Assembly (NCBI RefSeq): GCF_008973465.1
Contig: NZ_WBXN01000004.1
Span: 7,294,501-7,358,500, forward strand
DNA: 64,000 nt
Source: Streptomyces sp. SS1-1
GTDB taxonomy: Bacteria > Actinomycetota > Actinomycetes > Streptomycetales > Streptomycetaceae
Direction of reading: 5' to 3'
Part shown: positions 10,265 through 18,186 of the stretch, in pieces
How positions within the stretch are numbered: position 1 is the stretch's first letter
Layout of the letters: each line of letters starts with the position of its first letter
Translations under genes and position numbers: made by a program
The notes under the pieces: model-generated
The model's input: only the letters and a program-made list of their open reading frames with translations
Databases searched by the model: none
Told to the model about the DNA's origin: nothing

Positions 10265-11566
10265 TCAGTCGGTCGGGAGGGCCTGCATGGCCTTGATGAA
10301 GCCGTCCGTGTCGAGCTGTCCGTTGAAGAACTGCTGGATGGCCTTGTGCATGTCCGAGCTGGCCTTCTGCGGGTACGCCTGGTCCCACGACAGCTGGAAC
10401 GACGGGGCGTCGGCGACCAGGTCGTACTGGAAGCGGGAGTACTTCGGGTCGGCGGCCTGGTCGAGGAAGTCCTTGGTGTTCGTGGTCGTCGGCAGGTTGC
10501 CGATGTCCAGCTGCGCCTTGACGAAGTCGTCGGAGTACATGAGCTTCAGGAACTCGGCGACGGCCTCGGGGTGCTTGGTCTTCTTCATGACCGAGTAGTA
10601 GTTGTTGGTGTTGCCGGCCACGTTCTTCGCGTCGCCCTTGCCGCCGGAGAGGGTCGGGAAGGCGGTGTAGCCGAGGCTCTTCTGCGCGAAGTCCGGGTGG
10701 TCGGTGAGCTGCTGGGAGTAGTACCAGGAGCCCATCAGCTCGAAGCCGGCCTTGCCGGAGGCGACGAGCTGGACGGAGCCGGCGTTGGTGTACTTGACCG
10801 AGTCGTAGTTCTTGCCGAAGGCCCCGGCGTCGACCAGTTCCCTGATCATGTTCAGCGCCTTCTTGCTGTCCGGGCTCTCCCAGGCGCTCTTGTCGCCGCC
10901 GATGGCCTTCGCGAACAGCTCCGGGCCGGCCACGCGGTCGTAGAGGTACTGGAACCACATCTGGGTCGGCCAGATGTCGCCGCCGCCGAGCGCGATCGGG
11001 GTGACGCCCTTCGCCTTCAGCGCGCTGACGGCCTCGAGGAGCTCGTCCCAGGTCTTCGGCGGCTTCACGCCCGCCTCGTCGAGGACCTTCTTGTTGTGGA
11101 AGAGCAGGACGGGCTGGGTGCCGCGCATCGGGATGCCGTACGGCTTGCCGTCCACGACCGCGTTGTTGAACACGGACGGCAGGAACTTGTTCTCCAGATC
11201 CGGGTTCTTCTTGATCATGTCGTCGAGCGGCAGCAGGAGGCCCGCCTTGACGAACGGCTTGATGCTGCCGCCGCCCCAGTTGAAGAAGACGTCCGGTGCC
11301 TGCGGGGTGTTGATGATCGTCTGCAGCTTCTTCTGGTAGTCCGCACCCGGGATGGTGTCCAGGACGACCTTGACGTCGGAAGTCTTGTTGAACTTCTCGA
11401 CGAGCTGCTTCTCGACCTTGTTGGTGGCGTCCCCGTAGACCAGGACATGGATCTTGCCGTCGGACCCCGAGCCCCCGTCGCCGTCCCCACAGGCCGAGAG
11501 CGTCAGCGCGAGGGTGAGCGTCGCACCGCAGGCGACCAGTCTGGGCAAGCGCGCACGTGTCTTCAT
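10265..11566 (-). CDS. bxlE: Sugar-binding lipoprotein of ABC importer (xylobiose-type)
   Basis: A 433-residue extracellular binding protein. The N-terminus MKTRARLPRLVACGATLT leads into the lipobox LSAC, so it is lipid-anchored outside the membrane. The mature part is a family 1 solute-binding fold (IHVLVYGDATNKVEKQ; DVFFNWGGGS; PYGIPMRG). The reading frame stays open for another 680 bp upstream into the divergent regulator, but the ATG at 11566 is right because it gives a canonical lipoprotein signal. It delivers sugar to the two permeases. LacI-type half-sites lie just in front of the start, consistent with repression in the absence of xylo-oligosaccharides. Confidence 0.88.
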   Translation of the reverse strand: MKTRARLPRLVACGATLTLALTLSACGDGDGGSGSDGKIHVLVYGDATNKVEKQLVEKFNKTSDVKVVLDTIPGADYQKKLQTIINTPQAPDVFFNWGGGSIKPFVKAGLLLPLDDMIKKNPDLENKFLPSVFNNAVVDGKPYGIPMRGTQPVLLFHNKKVLDEAGVKPPKTWDELLEAVSALKAKGVTPIALGGGDIWPTQMWFQYLYDRVAGPELFAKAIGGDKSAWESPDSKKALNMIRELVDAGAFGKNYDSVKYTNAGSVQLVASGKAGFELMGSWYYSQQLTDHPDFAQKSLGYTAFPTLSGGKGDAKNVAGNTNNYYSVMKKTKHPEAVAEFLKLMYSDDFVKAQLDIGNLPTTTNTKDFLDQAADPKYSRFQYDLVADAPSFQLSWDQAYPQKASSDMHKAIQQFFNGQLDTDGFIKAMQALPTD

Positions 11567-11573
11567 CGTTCGC

Positions 11574-11608
11574 CTTTCGAAAGTTTCGGCCTCATCGCCG
11601 AAAGTCCA
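11574..11608. promoter_or_regulatory. Candidate LacI-family operators between bxlE and bxlR
   Basis: CTTTCGAAAG (11574-11583) is a perfect palindrome overlapping CGAAA-G-TTTCG (11578-11588), and a further TTTCGG...CCGAAA pair follows. The repeats sit between the bxlE promoter and start codon and would act as repression sites for the adjacent LacI regulator. Inference from position and symmetry. Confidence 0.6.
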
Positions 11609-11617
11609 TGCGCTGGG

Positions 11618-11646
11618 ACAGTAGGTCAGAGCCCCCATCGGGTCAA
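11618..11646 (-). promoter_or_regulatory. Predicted bxlE promoter
   Basis: On the minus strand a -35 box TTGACC (11641-11646) and a -10 box TACTGT (11618-11623) are separated by 17 bp. Transcription would start about 40 bp upstream of the ATG, with the CGAAA/TTTCG repeats inside the leader. Confidence 0.6.
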
Positions 11647-11704
11647 CGGTCCGATCACGACTCGACCGAACCGTTACCGATCGGCTGTGGCCTATCCTGC
11701 GTTC

Positions 11705-12727
11705 ATGCACGAAGACGAAGAGGTGGGCGGCCGGGTCACGTTGGCGGCGGTAGCGAAAGAAGCCGGTGTCTCCATGCCGACAGTTTCGAAGGTGCTCAAC
11801 GGGCGCACGGACGTCTCCCGCACGACCCGCGCCAAGGTGGAGCACCTTCTGGAGGTCCACGGCTACCGCCGGCGGGCCCAGGCGGGCTCTCGCTCCCCGC
11901 TCATCGAGCTCGTCTTCCACGAACTGGAGAGCGTCTGGGCGATGGAGCTGATCAGGGGGGTGGAGAACGTCGCACGGGACAACCGGGCGACCGTGGCGCT
12001 CACCGAGAGCGGCACCCGGCACACCCCCGGCCCCGACTGGCTGCCCGGCGTGCTGCAGCGCAGGCCCATGGGCGTGGTTTTGGTCTTCTCGACCCTGAGC
12101 GAGGACGTCAAACGGCGGCTCAGGGCGGCGGCCATCCCCATCGTCATCGTGGATCCCGCGGGCGACCCGGACCCGGACGTGCCCTCCGTCGGCTCCGCGA
12201 ACTGGTCGGGCGGCCTCGCCGCCACCCGGCACCTCACGGACCTCGGGCACGAGCGCATCGCGATCATCACCGGGCCCGAGGACATGCTGTGCTCACTGGC
12301 CCGGCTGGACGGCTACCGCTCGGCGATGTCCATGGCCGGCCTGCGCTGCGACCCGCGGCTCACGCGCTTCGGCGACTTCCATGTACAGGGCGGCTACGAG
12401 CACGCCATGGACCTGCTGGACGGACCCGACCGCCCCACGGCCATCTTCGCGGGCAGCGACCTCCAGGCGCTCGGCGTCCTGGAGGCGGCCCGGGTCAAGG
12501 GACTGCGCGTCCCCGAGGACCTGTCGGTGGTCGGCTACGACGACGTCCCGCTCGCCCAGTGGTCGAGCCCACCGCTCACCACGGTCCACCAGCCGCTGCG
12601 GGCCATGGCCGAGGAGGCCGCCCGCATGCTGCTCCGCCCGGACGCCCCCGGTGCCGCGGCACAGCGCATCGAACTGGCCACGAACCTGGTGGTGCGTCAG
12701 AGCACGGCGCCCCCACGGGAGGGCTGA
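11705..12727 (+). CDS. bxlR: LacI-family repressor divergent from the xylobiose-type operon
   Basis: 340 residues. The N-terminal DNA-binding domain has VTLAAVAKEAGVSMPTVSKVLNGR with the hinge near 60, followed by a periplasmic-binding-protein-like sensor (GLAATRHLTDLGHERIAIITG; FAGSDLQALGVLEAARVKGLRVPEDLSVVGYDDVPLA is split across the usual family motifs). It starts 139 bp from bxlE on the opposite strand. Repression would be relieved by a xylo-oligosaccharide or related sugar. The ATG at 11705 leaves seven residues before the HTH. Family secure; name by context. Confidence 0.87.
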   Translation: MHEDEEVGGRVTLAAVAKEAGVSMPTVSKVLNGRTDVSRTTRAKVEHLLEVHGYRRRAQAGSRSPLIELVFHELESVWAMELIRGVENVARDNRATVALTESGTRHTPGPDWLPGVLQRRPMGVVLVFSTLSEDVKRRLRAAAIPIVIVDPAGDPDPDVPSVGSANWSGGLAATRHLTDLGHERIAIITGPEDMLCSLARLDGYRSAMSMAGLRCDPRLTRFGDFHVQGGYEHAMDLLDGPDRPTAIFAGSDLQALGVLEAARVKGLRVPEDLSVVGYDDVPLAQWSSPPLTTVHQPLRAMAEEAARMLLRPDAPGAAAQRIELATNLVVRQSTAPPREG

Positions 12728-12806
12728 CGCAGGGCGCACGAAAGGCCGGGCGGGCCGTACAAAGGCACGACCCACCCGGAACAGGCCCACCCCCCGTCCC
12801 CTCCTA

Positions 12807-12966
12807 GGGGGTGTCTCGCCGGTCAGGCCGGGCTCACGGCGTCCGGCACCGCGCCTCGCGGCGTTGTCGTCGGTCGCCGATGCGCCGCATCGACTCCCTC
12901 CTCCGCCTTGCGATGCACGGCACCAGACGCCGCTCGCTGATCCGGCCTGACCGACGAGACACCCCC
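12807..12966. mobile_element. MITE-like element with 25-bp inverted repeats
   Basis: The 25-mers at 12807-12831 and 12942-12966 are inverse copies with one mismatch, beginning GGGGGTGTCTCG and ending CGAGACACCCCC. They enclose about 110 bp with no ORF but with internal symmetry (GATGCGCCGCATC). Size and terminal repeats fit a non-autonomous element mobilised by an IS in trans. No clear target-site duplication is visible. It sits between convergent genes and could also fold as a transcript end. Confidence 0.6.
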
Positions 12967-12986
12967 GGCGCGGGGGCGGACCCACC

Positions 12987-13010
12987 GGGCGGTGCGGGGA
13001 GGCACCGCCC
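12987..13010. terminator. Terminator hairpin between convergent genes
   Basis: GGGCGGTGC and GCACCGCCC form a perfect 9-bp stem with a 6-nt loop, 10 bp beyond the stop of the GH1 gene. Confidence 0.7.
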
Positions 13011-13020
13011 CGGATTCCCG

Positions 13021-14460
13021 TCAGGCGCCGGGCAGTACGCCTGTCCGGGCCACCTCGGCGTACCAGCGCGCGCTGGCCTTCGGGATCCGCTTGCCGGTCG
13101 GGTAGTCCACGTACACCGCGCCGAAACGCTTGCTGTAGCCGTGCGCCCACTCGAAGTTGTCCAGCAGGGACCACAGGAAGTAGCCCCGGACGTCGGAGCC
13201 GTCGGCGATGGCCCGGTGGACGGCGGCCAGGTGCTCGCGGACGTACGCGATCCGCGCCGGGTCGTTGACCCGGCCCTCCGGGTCGGCGTAGTCGTCGAAC
13301 GCCGCGCCGTTCTCGGTGATGACCAGCGGCAGACGCGGGAAGTCGTCCGACAGCCGGCGCAGCAGGTCGTACAGCCCGGTGGCGTCCACGGCCCAGCCCA
13401 TGGCGGTGGTGGGGCCGGGCGGCTGGTGGAAGGAGACCTTGTCGGCGGCCGGCCACGGGCTGTGCGGGCTGTTGCCGTGCCCGTCCGAGTTGTGGGTGCC
13501 GCTGCCGTCGGTCTCCGAGACCAGCGTGGGCGTGTAGTAGTTGACGCCGAGGAAGTCCAGCGGCTGGTGGATCCGCTCCAGGTCCCCGTCGGCCACGAAC
13601 GACCAGTCCGTCAGGCTCGCCGTGTCCTTGAACAGGTCCTCCGGATAGGTGCCCTGCAGCATCGGGCCGGTGAAGACCCGGTTGGCCAGGGCGTCGATCC
13701 GGCGGGCCGCGTCGACGTCGGCCTCCCGCGTGGTCAGCGGACGGACGTGGTGGATGTTGAGCGTGACCGAGCACTGCGTACCGGCCGGCGTCCGGTCGCG
13801 CACCGCCTGGACGGCGAGGCCGTGGGCCAGGTTGAGGTGGTGCGCGGCGCGCAGCGCGGCCACCGGGTCGGTGCGGCCAGGAGCGTGCACCCCGGAGCCG
13901 TACCCCAGGAAGGCGCTGCACCACGGCTCGTTGAGGGTGGTCCAGGTCTTCACCCGGTCACCGAGGGCGTCGGCGGCGATCGCCGCGTACTCGGCGAACC
14001 GCTCCGCGGTGGCCCGCTCCGGCCAGCCGCCCGCGTCCTCCAGCTCCTGCGGCAGATCCCAGTGGTAGAGCGTGGCGACGGGCTGGATGCCCTTCTCCAG
14101 CAGCTCGTCCACCAGACGCCGGTAGAAGTCCAGGCCCTTCTGCACGGCGGGGCCGCGCCCGGTGGGCTGGATACGGGGCCAGGCCAGCGAGAACCGGTAG
14201 GCGCCCAGGCCGAGTTCGGCCATGAGCGCGACGTCCTCGCGCCAGCGGTGGTAGTGGTCGGTGGCGATGTCACCGGTGTCGCCGTTGCGGACCCGTCCCG
14301 GCGTCCTGGCGTAGGTGTCCCAGATCGACGGCGTGCGCCCGTCCTCGGCGGCCGCCCCCTCGATCTGGTACGAGGCGGTCGCGGAGCCCCAGAGGAAGTT
14401 CTTGGGGAAGGTGCGGGTGCCGTCGATGGCGGACCCGCTCTGCTGTGCGGCGGTGACCAC
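13021..14460 (-). CDS. GH1 beta-glucosidase, cytosolic (BglC-like)
   Basis: 479 residues, no signal peptide. A complete GH1 barrel: [19 protein letters not shown] at the N-terminus, acid/base Glu178 in TLNEPW, nucleophile Glu383 in ITENG, and the aglycone-side motif [17 protein letters not shown] near the end. It hydrolyses short beta-glucosides in the cytosol. It is the last gene of a binding protein-permease-permease-GH1 operon, the same order as streptomycete cebEFG-bglC, so the likely substrate is an imported beta-gluco-oligosaccharide. Cellobiose is the default guess; a beta-1,3-linked sugar is also possible given the promoter similarity to the GH81 gene. GTG start with AAAGGA upstream. 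Confidence 0.92.
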   Translation of the reverse strand: MVTAAQQSGSAIDGTRTFPKNFLWGSATASYQIEGAAAEDGRTPSIWDTYARTPGRVRNGDTGDIATDHYHRWREDVALMAELGLGAYRFSLAWPRIQPTGRGPAVQKGLDFYRRLVDELLEKGIQPVATLYHWDLPQELEDAGGWPERATAERFAEYAAIAADALGDRVKTWTTLNEPWCSAFLGYGSGVHAPGRTDPVAALRAAHHLNLAHGLAVQAVRDRTPAGTQCSVTLNIHHVRPLTTREADVDAARRIDALANRVFTGPMLQGTYPEDLFKDTASLTDWSFVADGDLERIHQPLDFLGVNYYTPTLVSETDGSGTHNSDGHGNSPHSPWPAADKVSFHQPPGPTTAMGWAVDATGLYDLLRRLSDDFPRLPLVITENGAAFDDYADPEGRVNDPARIAYVREHLAAVHRAIADGSDVRGYFLWSLLDNFEWAHGYSKRFGAVYVDYPTGKRIPKASARWYAEVARTGVLPGA

Positions 14461-14556
14461 GGAAGTCCTTTCAGAAGTGGGGCCGTTCGCGAGGGGCGAA
14501 GGGCCGTCACGGATGAGCGGGGCCCGGCGGTGTGCGGCCGGGCCGGTGTGCGGGGG

Positions 14557-15480
14557 TCAGCCCTTGACGGCGCCGGCCATGATGCCGCTGACGATCTGCC
14601 GTCCGAAGACGATGAACATCGCCAGCAGCGGGAGCGTGCCGAGCAGCGCGCCCGCCATGATCAGCGACTGGTCGCGGACGTAGCCGGCGCTGAGCTGGGT
14701 GAGCGCGACCGGGACCGTCGGGTTGGTCATGTCGAGCACCACGAACGGCCAGAAGAAGTCGTTCCACGCGTGCACGAACGTGATCATGAACAGGACGGCC
14801 ATGGCGGGCCGCGCCACCGGGAGCACGATGCTCCAGAAGATGCGCAACGAGTGCGCCCCGTCGACGCGTCCGGCCTCGACCAGCTCGTCCGGCAGCGCCT
14901 CCGACAGATACTGGCGCATGAAGAACACGCCGACCGCGCTGACCAGCGTCGGGAAGATGACGGCGGGCAGCTGCTGGGACCAGCCCAGCTCGGACATCAG
15001 CATGAACAGCGGGACGACACCGAGCTGCGGCGGCACCATCATCGTGCCGATCACCAGCATCAGCAGGACGTTGCGGCCCTTGAACCGCAGCTTGGCGAAG
15101 GCGAATCCGGCCAGCGTCGCGAACATCACCGTGGACAGGGCGATCACCCCGGCCACGATCAGGCTGTTGATCATGGCCTTGCCCATGGCCGCCTCGTCCC
15201 ACGCGCGGGCGAGGTTGCTGAACAGGTTGGGGCCGGGCAGGAACGGCGGCGGGGTCTGGCTGACCCGCGTGTTGTCCGTCGACGCCGCCACCATCGTCCA
15301 GTACAGCGGGAAGATGGACAGGATCGCCATGACGGCGAGCAGGACGTAGGCGAGCGGTCCCGCGTGGTGCTGGCGGCCTGCGCGGATGCGCAGCAGGCGC
15401 CGGCGGCCGCCGCGGCCGGTCGTCGGTTCGGGGGTCCGGTCCGGGGCGTCCGTCCGGACCGGGAGGCTTTGAGTGGTCAT
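14557..15480 (-). CDS. Sugar ABC transporter permease, MalG type (CebG-like)
   Basis: 307 residues: a basic N-terminus of about 40 residues, then six predicted helices with the EAA loop (VEAGRVDGAHSLRIFWSIVLP). Transmembrane partner of the MalF-type protein encoded 12 bp upstream. Energy would come from an ATPase encoded elsewhere, since none is present here. The next gene, GH1, follows after about 96 bp. Substrate inferred from operon content. Confidence 0.9.
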   Translation of the reverse strand: MTTQSLPVRTDAPDRTPEPTTGRGGRRRLLRIRAGRQHHAGPLAYVLLAVMAILSIFPLYWTMVAASTDNTRVSQTPPPFLPGPNLFSNLARAWDEAAMGKAMINSLIVAGVIALSTVMFATLAGFAFAKLRFKGRNVLLMLVIGTMMVPPQLGVVPLFMLMSELGWSQQLPAVIFPTLVSAVGVFFMRQYLSEALPDELVEAGRVDGAHSLRIFWSIVLPVARPAMAVLFMITFVHAWNDFFWPFVVLDMTNPTVPVALTQLSAGYVRDQSLIMAGALLGTLPLLAMFIVFGRQIVSGIMAGAVKG

Positions 15481-15492
15481 GTCGGCTCCAGG

Positions 15493-16488
15493 TCAGGACG
15501 ATCGGGCCCGCAGGCGCTTGATCAGGCGCTGCACGGCGAAGGCGAGGACGAGCAGCAGGAACATCGCCCAGGCGACGGTCGCCGAGCGGCCCATCTGGTA
15601 GTTCTTCCAGCCCTCCTCGTACAGCAGCAGACCCAGCGTCTGGTACTGGTTGTCCGCGCCGCCGGTGACACCGTTGGGGCCCTGGCCGAAGATCAGCGGC
15701 TCACCGAAGAGCTGGGTGGCGCCGATCGTCGACAGCACGATGGTGAACACGATGGTGGAGCGGATGCCGGGCACGGTGACGTTCGTGAACTGCTTCCAGC
15801 GGGAGGCACCGTCGATCGAGGCGGCCTCGTAGCGCTCGGCGGGGATGGCCTGCATCGCGGCCAGGTAGAGCAGTGCGTTGTACCCGGTCCAGCGCCAGAT
15901 GACGATGGTGGAGATCGCGAACTGCGACGGCCACTTCTCGGCCTCCCAGTCCAGCGGGTCGATCCCGATCGAGCCGAGCGCCCAGTTGATCATGCCGAAG
16001 TCACGCTCGTAGATCATCGTGAAGACGAGCGCGGCCGCGGCGACCGACGTGGCGTACGGAACGAGGGACGCGACCCGGAAGAACAGCGAGGCGCGCATCC
16101 GGTAGTTGAGCAGGTGCGCCAGACCGAGCGCCATCAGCAGCTGCGGCACGGTCGAGATGACACCGATCGTGATGGTGTTCATCAGCGCGTTCCAGAACCG
16201 CTCGTCCTGCCACAGCGCGGTGTAGTTGTCGAGGCCCACCCACTCCCGCACGTCGAGCGTGGCCAGCTCCACATGGTGCAGGGAGATCCACGAGGTGTAG
16301 ATGAGCGGGTAGAAGCTGAACGCGGCGAAGACCACGAAGAACGGTGCGACGAACGCGTACGGCGCGCCCTTGACGTCCAGCCGGTGCAGCAGCGAGGCGC
16401 GCCGCTTGCCGGAGGTGCCGTCGCCCGCGGTGCCGGGCGGGGCCGGCGGCTCCTCGCCGGCCAGGGCCTTGGTGGTGGAGGTGGCCAC
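15493..16488 (-). CDS. Sugar ABC transporter permease, MalF type (CebF-like)
   Basis: 331 residues with a cytosolic N-terminal tail of about 40 residues and six predicted helices; EAA loop YEAASIDGASRWKQFTNVTVP. GTG start with AGGAAG 6-7 nt upstream. The gap of about 86 bp from the binding-protein gene is wider than in the xylobiose-type operon, but no promoter is evident between them. Forms the channel with the MalG-type permease. Confidence 0.9.
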   Translation of the reverse strand: MATSTTKALAGEEPPAPPGTAGDGTSGKRRASLLHRLDVKGAPYAFVAPFFVVFAAFSFYPLIYTSWISLHHVELATLDVREWVGLDNYTALWQDERFWNALMNTITIGVISTVPQLLMALGLAHLLNYRMRASLFFRVASLVPYATSVAAAALVFTMIYERDFGMINWALGSIGIDPLDWEAEKWPSQFAISTIVIWRWTGYNALLYLAAMQAIPAERYEAASIDGASRWKQFTNVTVPGIRSTIVFTIVLSTIGATQLFGEPLIFGQGPNGVTGGADNQYQTLGLLLYEEGWKNYQMGRSATVAWAMFLLLVLAFAVQRLIKRLRARSS

Positions 16489-16574
16489 CGGACTTCCTTC
16501 CTGAGAGGGGGTGGGTCAGCCGGGCCCGGGCCCGCGGCGAACGCGCGGACCCGGGAGGCTGCGGGGGCATCGGG

Positions 16575-17885
16575 TCAGCCGACGGCCTTCTCGATGCGCT
16601 CCGTGGTGGTGTCCCACGCCTCGTCACGCTTGGTGCCCTGCTCGATCAGGGCCAGGCCCTGCGAGAAGGTGTCCTTGATCGTGCCGTCCTTGCGGCCGAG
16701 GACCTGCTTGTCCGGGATCTCCTGCGCGGCGGCGCCGAAGATCTCACCGATCGGCGCGTTGTTGAAGTACTCCGACTTGGCGTTCTTCACGTCGGGGTTC
16801 TCCAGGGCCGTCTTGGAGGACGGGATGTTGCCTATCTCCTTGAAGATGTGGGCCTGCTGCTCGGGCGCGGTCAGCCACGCCACCAGCTTCTTGGCCTCCT
16901 CCTTCACCGGGCTCTGCTCGATCACACCGAGGAAGGAACCGCCCCAGTTGGCGCCCTTCGGGGCCCGGGCGACGTCCCACTTGCCCTTGTTGGCGTCACC
17001 GGCCTTCTCGCTGATGTGGCTGAGCATCCACGCGGGGCACACGGCCGTCGCGAACGTGCCGTTGGCCAGACCGGGGTCCCAACCGGGCTGGAACTGGCGG
17101 AGCTTGGCCGTCAGCCCGCCCTCGGCGGCGTCGGCGGACAGCTTCCAGGCGTCCTTGACGACCGGGTTCGTCTCGTAGATCAGGTCGCCCTTCTCGTTGT
17201 AGTACTGCTCCGGGTGGCCGTAGACCATCGCGTTGAACAGACCGCTGGAGGAGTCCATGTAGGCGACCTTGCCGCCCTTGAAGTCCTTCTTGAAGGTGCG
17301 CCCGACCTCGACGTACTTGCTCCAGTCGCCCTCCCAGAGCTTGCCGACCGCCTCGCGGTCGGTGGGCAGGCCGGCCTTCTCGAAGTAGTCCTTGCGGTAA
17401 CAGACGGCCATCGGGCCGATGTCGGTGCCCAGACCCAGCACCTTGCCGTCCTTGGTGCTGATCTGGGACTCCTTCCACGGCAGGAAGTGGTCGGTGCCCG
17501 AGACGTCGGAGAAGTCCGCGAACTTGTCGGCCTGGGTCTCGGTGATCTCCTTGGCCCGGCCGATCTCGATGCCCTGGATGTCCTTCAGGCCCTTGCCACC
17601 GGCGAGCCTGGTCTGCAGCGCGGTGTAGTAGGTCTGCTCGTCACCGGCGATCTCGGCCTTGATCGTGACGTTCGGGTTCTCCTTCTCGTACTGCTCGAGC
17701 AGGCCGGTCTCCTTCAGGCCCATGACGCCGAACAGGCCCATGGTGATGGTGACCTTGCCGTCCTTCTTGCCGCCGCCCGTGACCGAGTCGTCGCCACTGC
17801 TGCATCCAGCGACGAGGGCCAGCGCGCTGACGGCCGCAGCTGCTGCCGCCAGCCTCTTTCCGCGCAACGATCCGAGACTGCTCAT
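16575..17885 (-). CDS. Sugar-binding lipoprotein of ABC importer (CebE-like)
   Basis: 436 residues. The signal peptide ends in the lipobox LVAGC, then a Ser/Asp/Gly-rich linker and a family 1 binding-protein fold (VTITMGLFGVMGLKE; GTDIGPMAVCYRKDYF; PGWDPGLANGTFA). The ATG at 17885 has GGAGGAGA in front and yields a proper lipoprotein signal; the frame is open further upstream but without coding character. It presents an oligosaccharide to the permeases downstream. Two LacI-type palindromes lie about 75-110 bp before the start, so expression is probably substrate-induced. Confidence 0.9.
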   Translation of the reverse strand: MSSLGSLRGKRLAAAAAAVSALALVAGCSSGDDSVTGGGKKDGKVTITMGLFGVMGLKETGLLEQYEKENPNVTIKAEIAGDEQTYYTALQTRLAGGKGLKDIQGIEIGRAKEITETQADKFADFSDVSGTDHFLPWKESQISTKDGKVLGLGTDIGPMAVCYRKDYFEKAGLPTDREAVGKLWEGDWSKYVEVGRTFKKDFKGGKVAYMDSSSGLFNAMVYGHPEQYYNEKGDLIYETNPVVKDAWKLSADAAEGGLTAKLRQFQPGWDPGLANGTFATAVCPAWMLSHISEKAGDANKGKWDVARAPKGANWGGSFLGVIEQSPVKEEAKKLVAWLTAPEQQAHIFKEIGNIPSSKTALENPDVKNAKSEYFNNAPIGEIFGAAAQEIPDKQVLGRKDGTIKDTFSQGLALIEQGTKRDEAWDTTTERIEKAVG

Positions 17886-17961
17886 GGTTCTCCTCCCAAC
17901 GGCCTGCGCAGACGTGTCGGACGGACACGAAAACGATGACCGCAGCGGCTCCGGCGAGTGG

Positions 17962-17997
17962 TGGGAACGTGCCCAATCTCGGGTGGGCACGTTCCCA
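17962..17997. promoter_or_regulatory. Paired LacI-type operators forming one large dyad
   Basis: TGGGAACGTGCCCA (17962-17975) and TGGGCACGTTCCCA (17984-17997) are exact reverse complements separated by 8 bp. Each is also a near-palindrome resembling the CebR box TGGGAGCGCTCCCA known from streptomycetes. Their centres are 22 bp apart, about two turns. Location between the binding-protein gene and the divergent LacI gene fits an operator for both. Confidence 0.7.
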
Positions 17998-18032
17998 GCG
18001 ATGGATGGCAGACTCGCCGCAGCGAGCGAATC

Positions 18033-18051
18033 TGTCAATGACTTGAACGCA
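18033..18051 (-). promoter_or_regulatory. Promoter -35 region with shared 19-bp element (GH1 operon)
   Basis: Plus-strand TGTCAATGACTTGAACGCA. On the minus strand its end reads TTGACA, a good -35 box pointing toward the binding-protein gene. The same element, with two mismatches, lies at 56607-56625 before the GH81 gene. The -10 here is weak (GAGTCT-like), suggesting a need for an activator or for relief of repression. Confidence 0.5.
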
Positions 18052-18082
18052 ACGAACGAGGTTTGCGCGAGATTTGCGTTCA
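18044..18082. promoter_or_regulatory. Inverted repeat TGAACGCAA / TTGCGTTCA
   Basis: Perfect 9-bp arms (18044-18052 and 18074-18082) about 100 bp upstream of the LacI gene, overlapping the shared promoter element. A second candidate regulator site in this divergent region. Confidence 0.45.
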
Positions 18083-18186
18083 TATTTCGTGCGGGACCGG
18101 CCACCTCGCCGACCGGGCGGTCTGCCAGAATTGGCGCTGGTCACCTACGCGACAGGAGGGTGCCGCGGATGCAGGGAGGGGAGCGC

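Noticed and set aside
10265-12250. Frame of the binding protein extended 680 bp upstream
   Set aside because: The extension runs antisense to the LacI gene; the ATG at 11566 gives a canonical lipoprotein signal.
13021-17885. Firm naming of the GH1 operon as cebEFG-bglC
   Set aside because: Order and families match, but the operators differ from the canonical CebR box and the promoter resembles that of the GH81 gene, so the substrate is left open and gene symbols are withheld.
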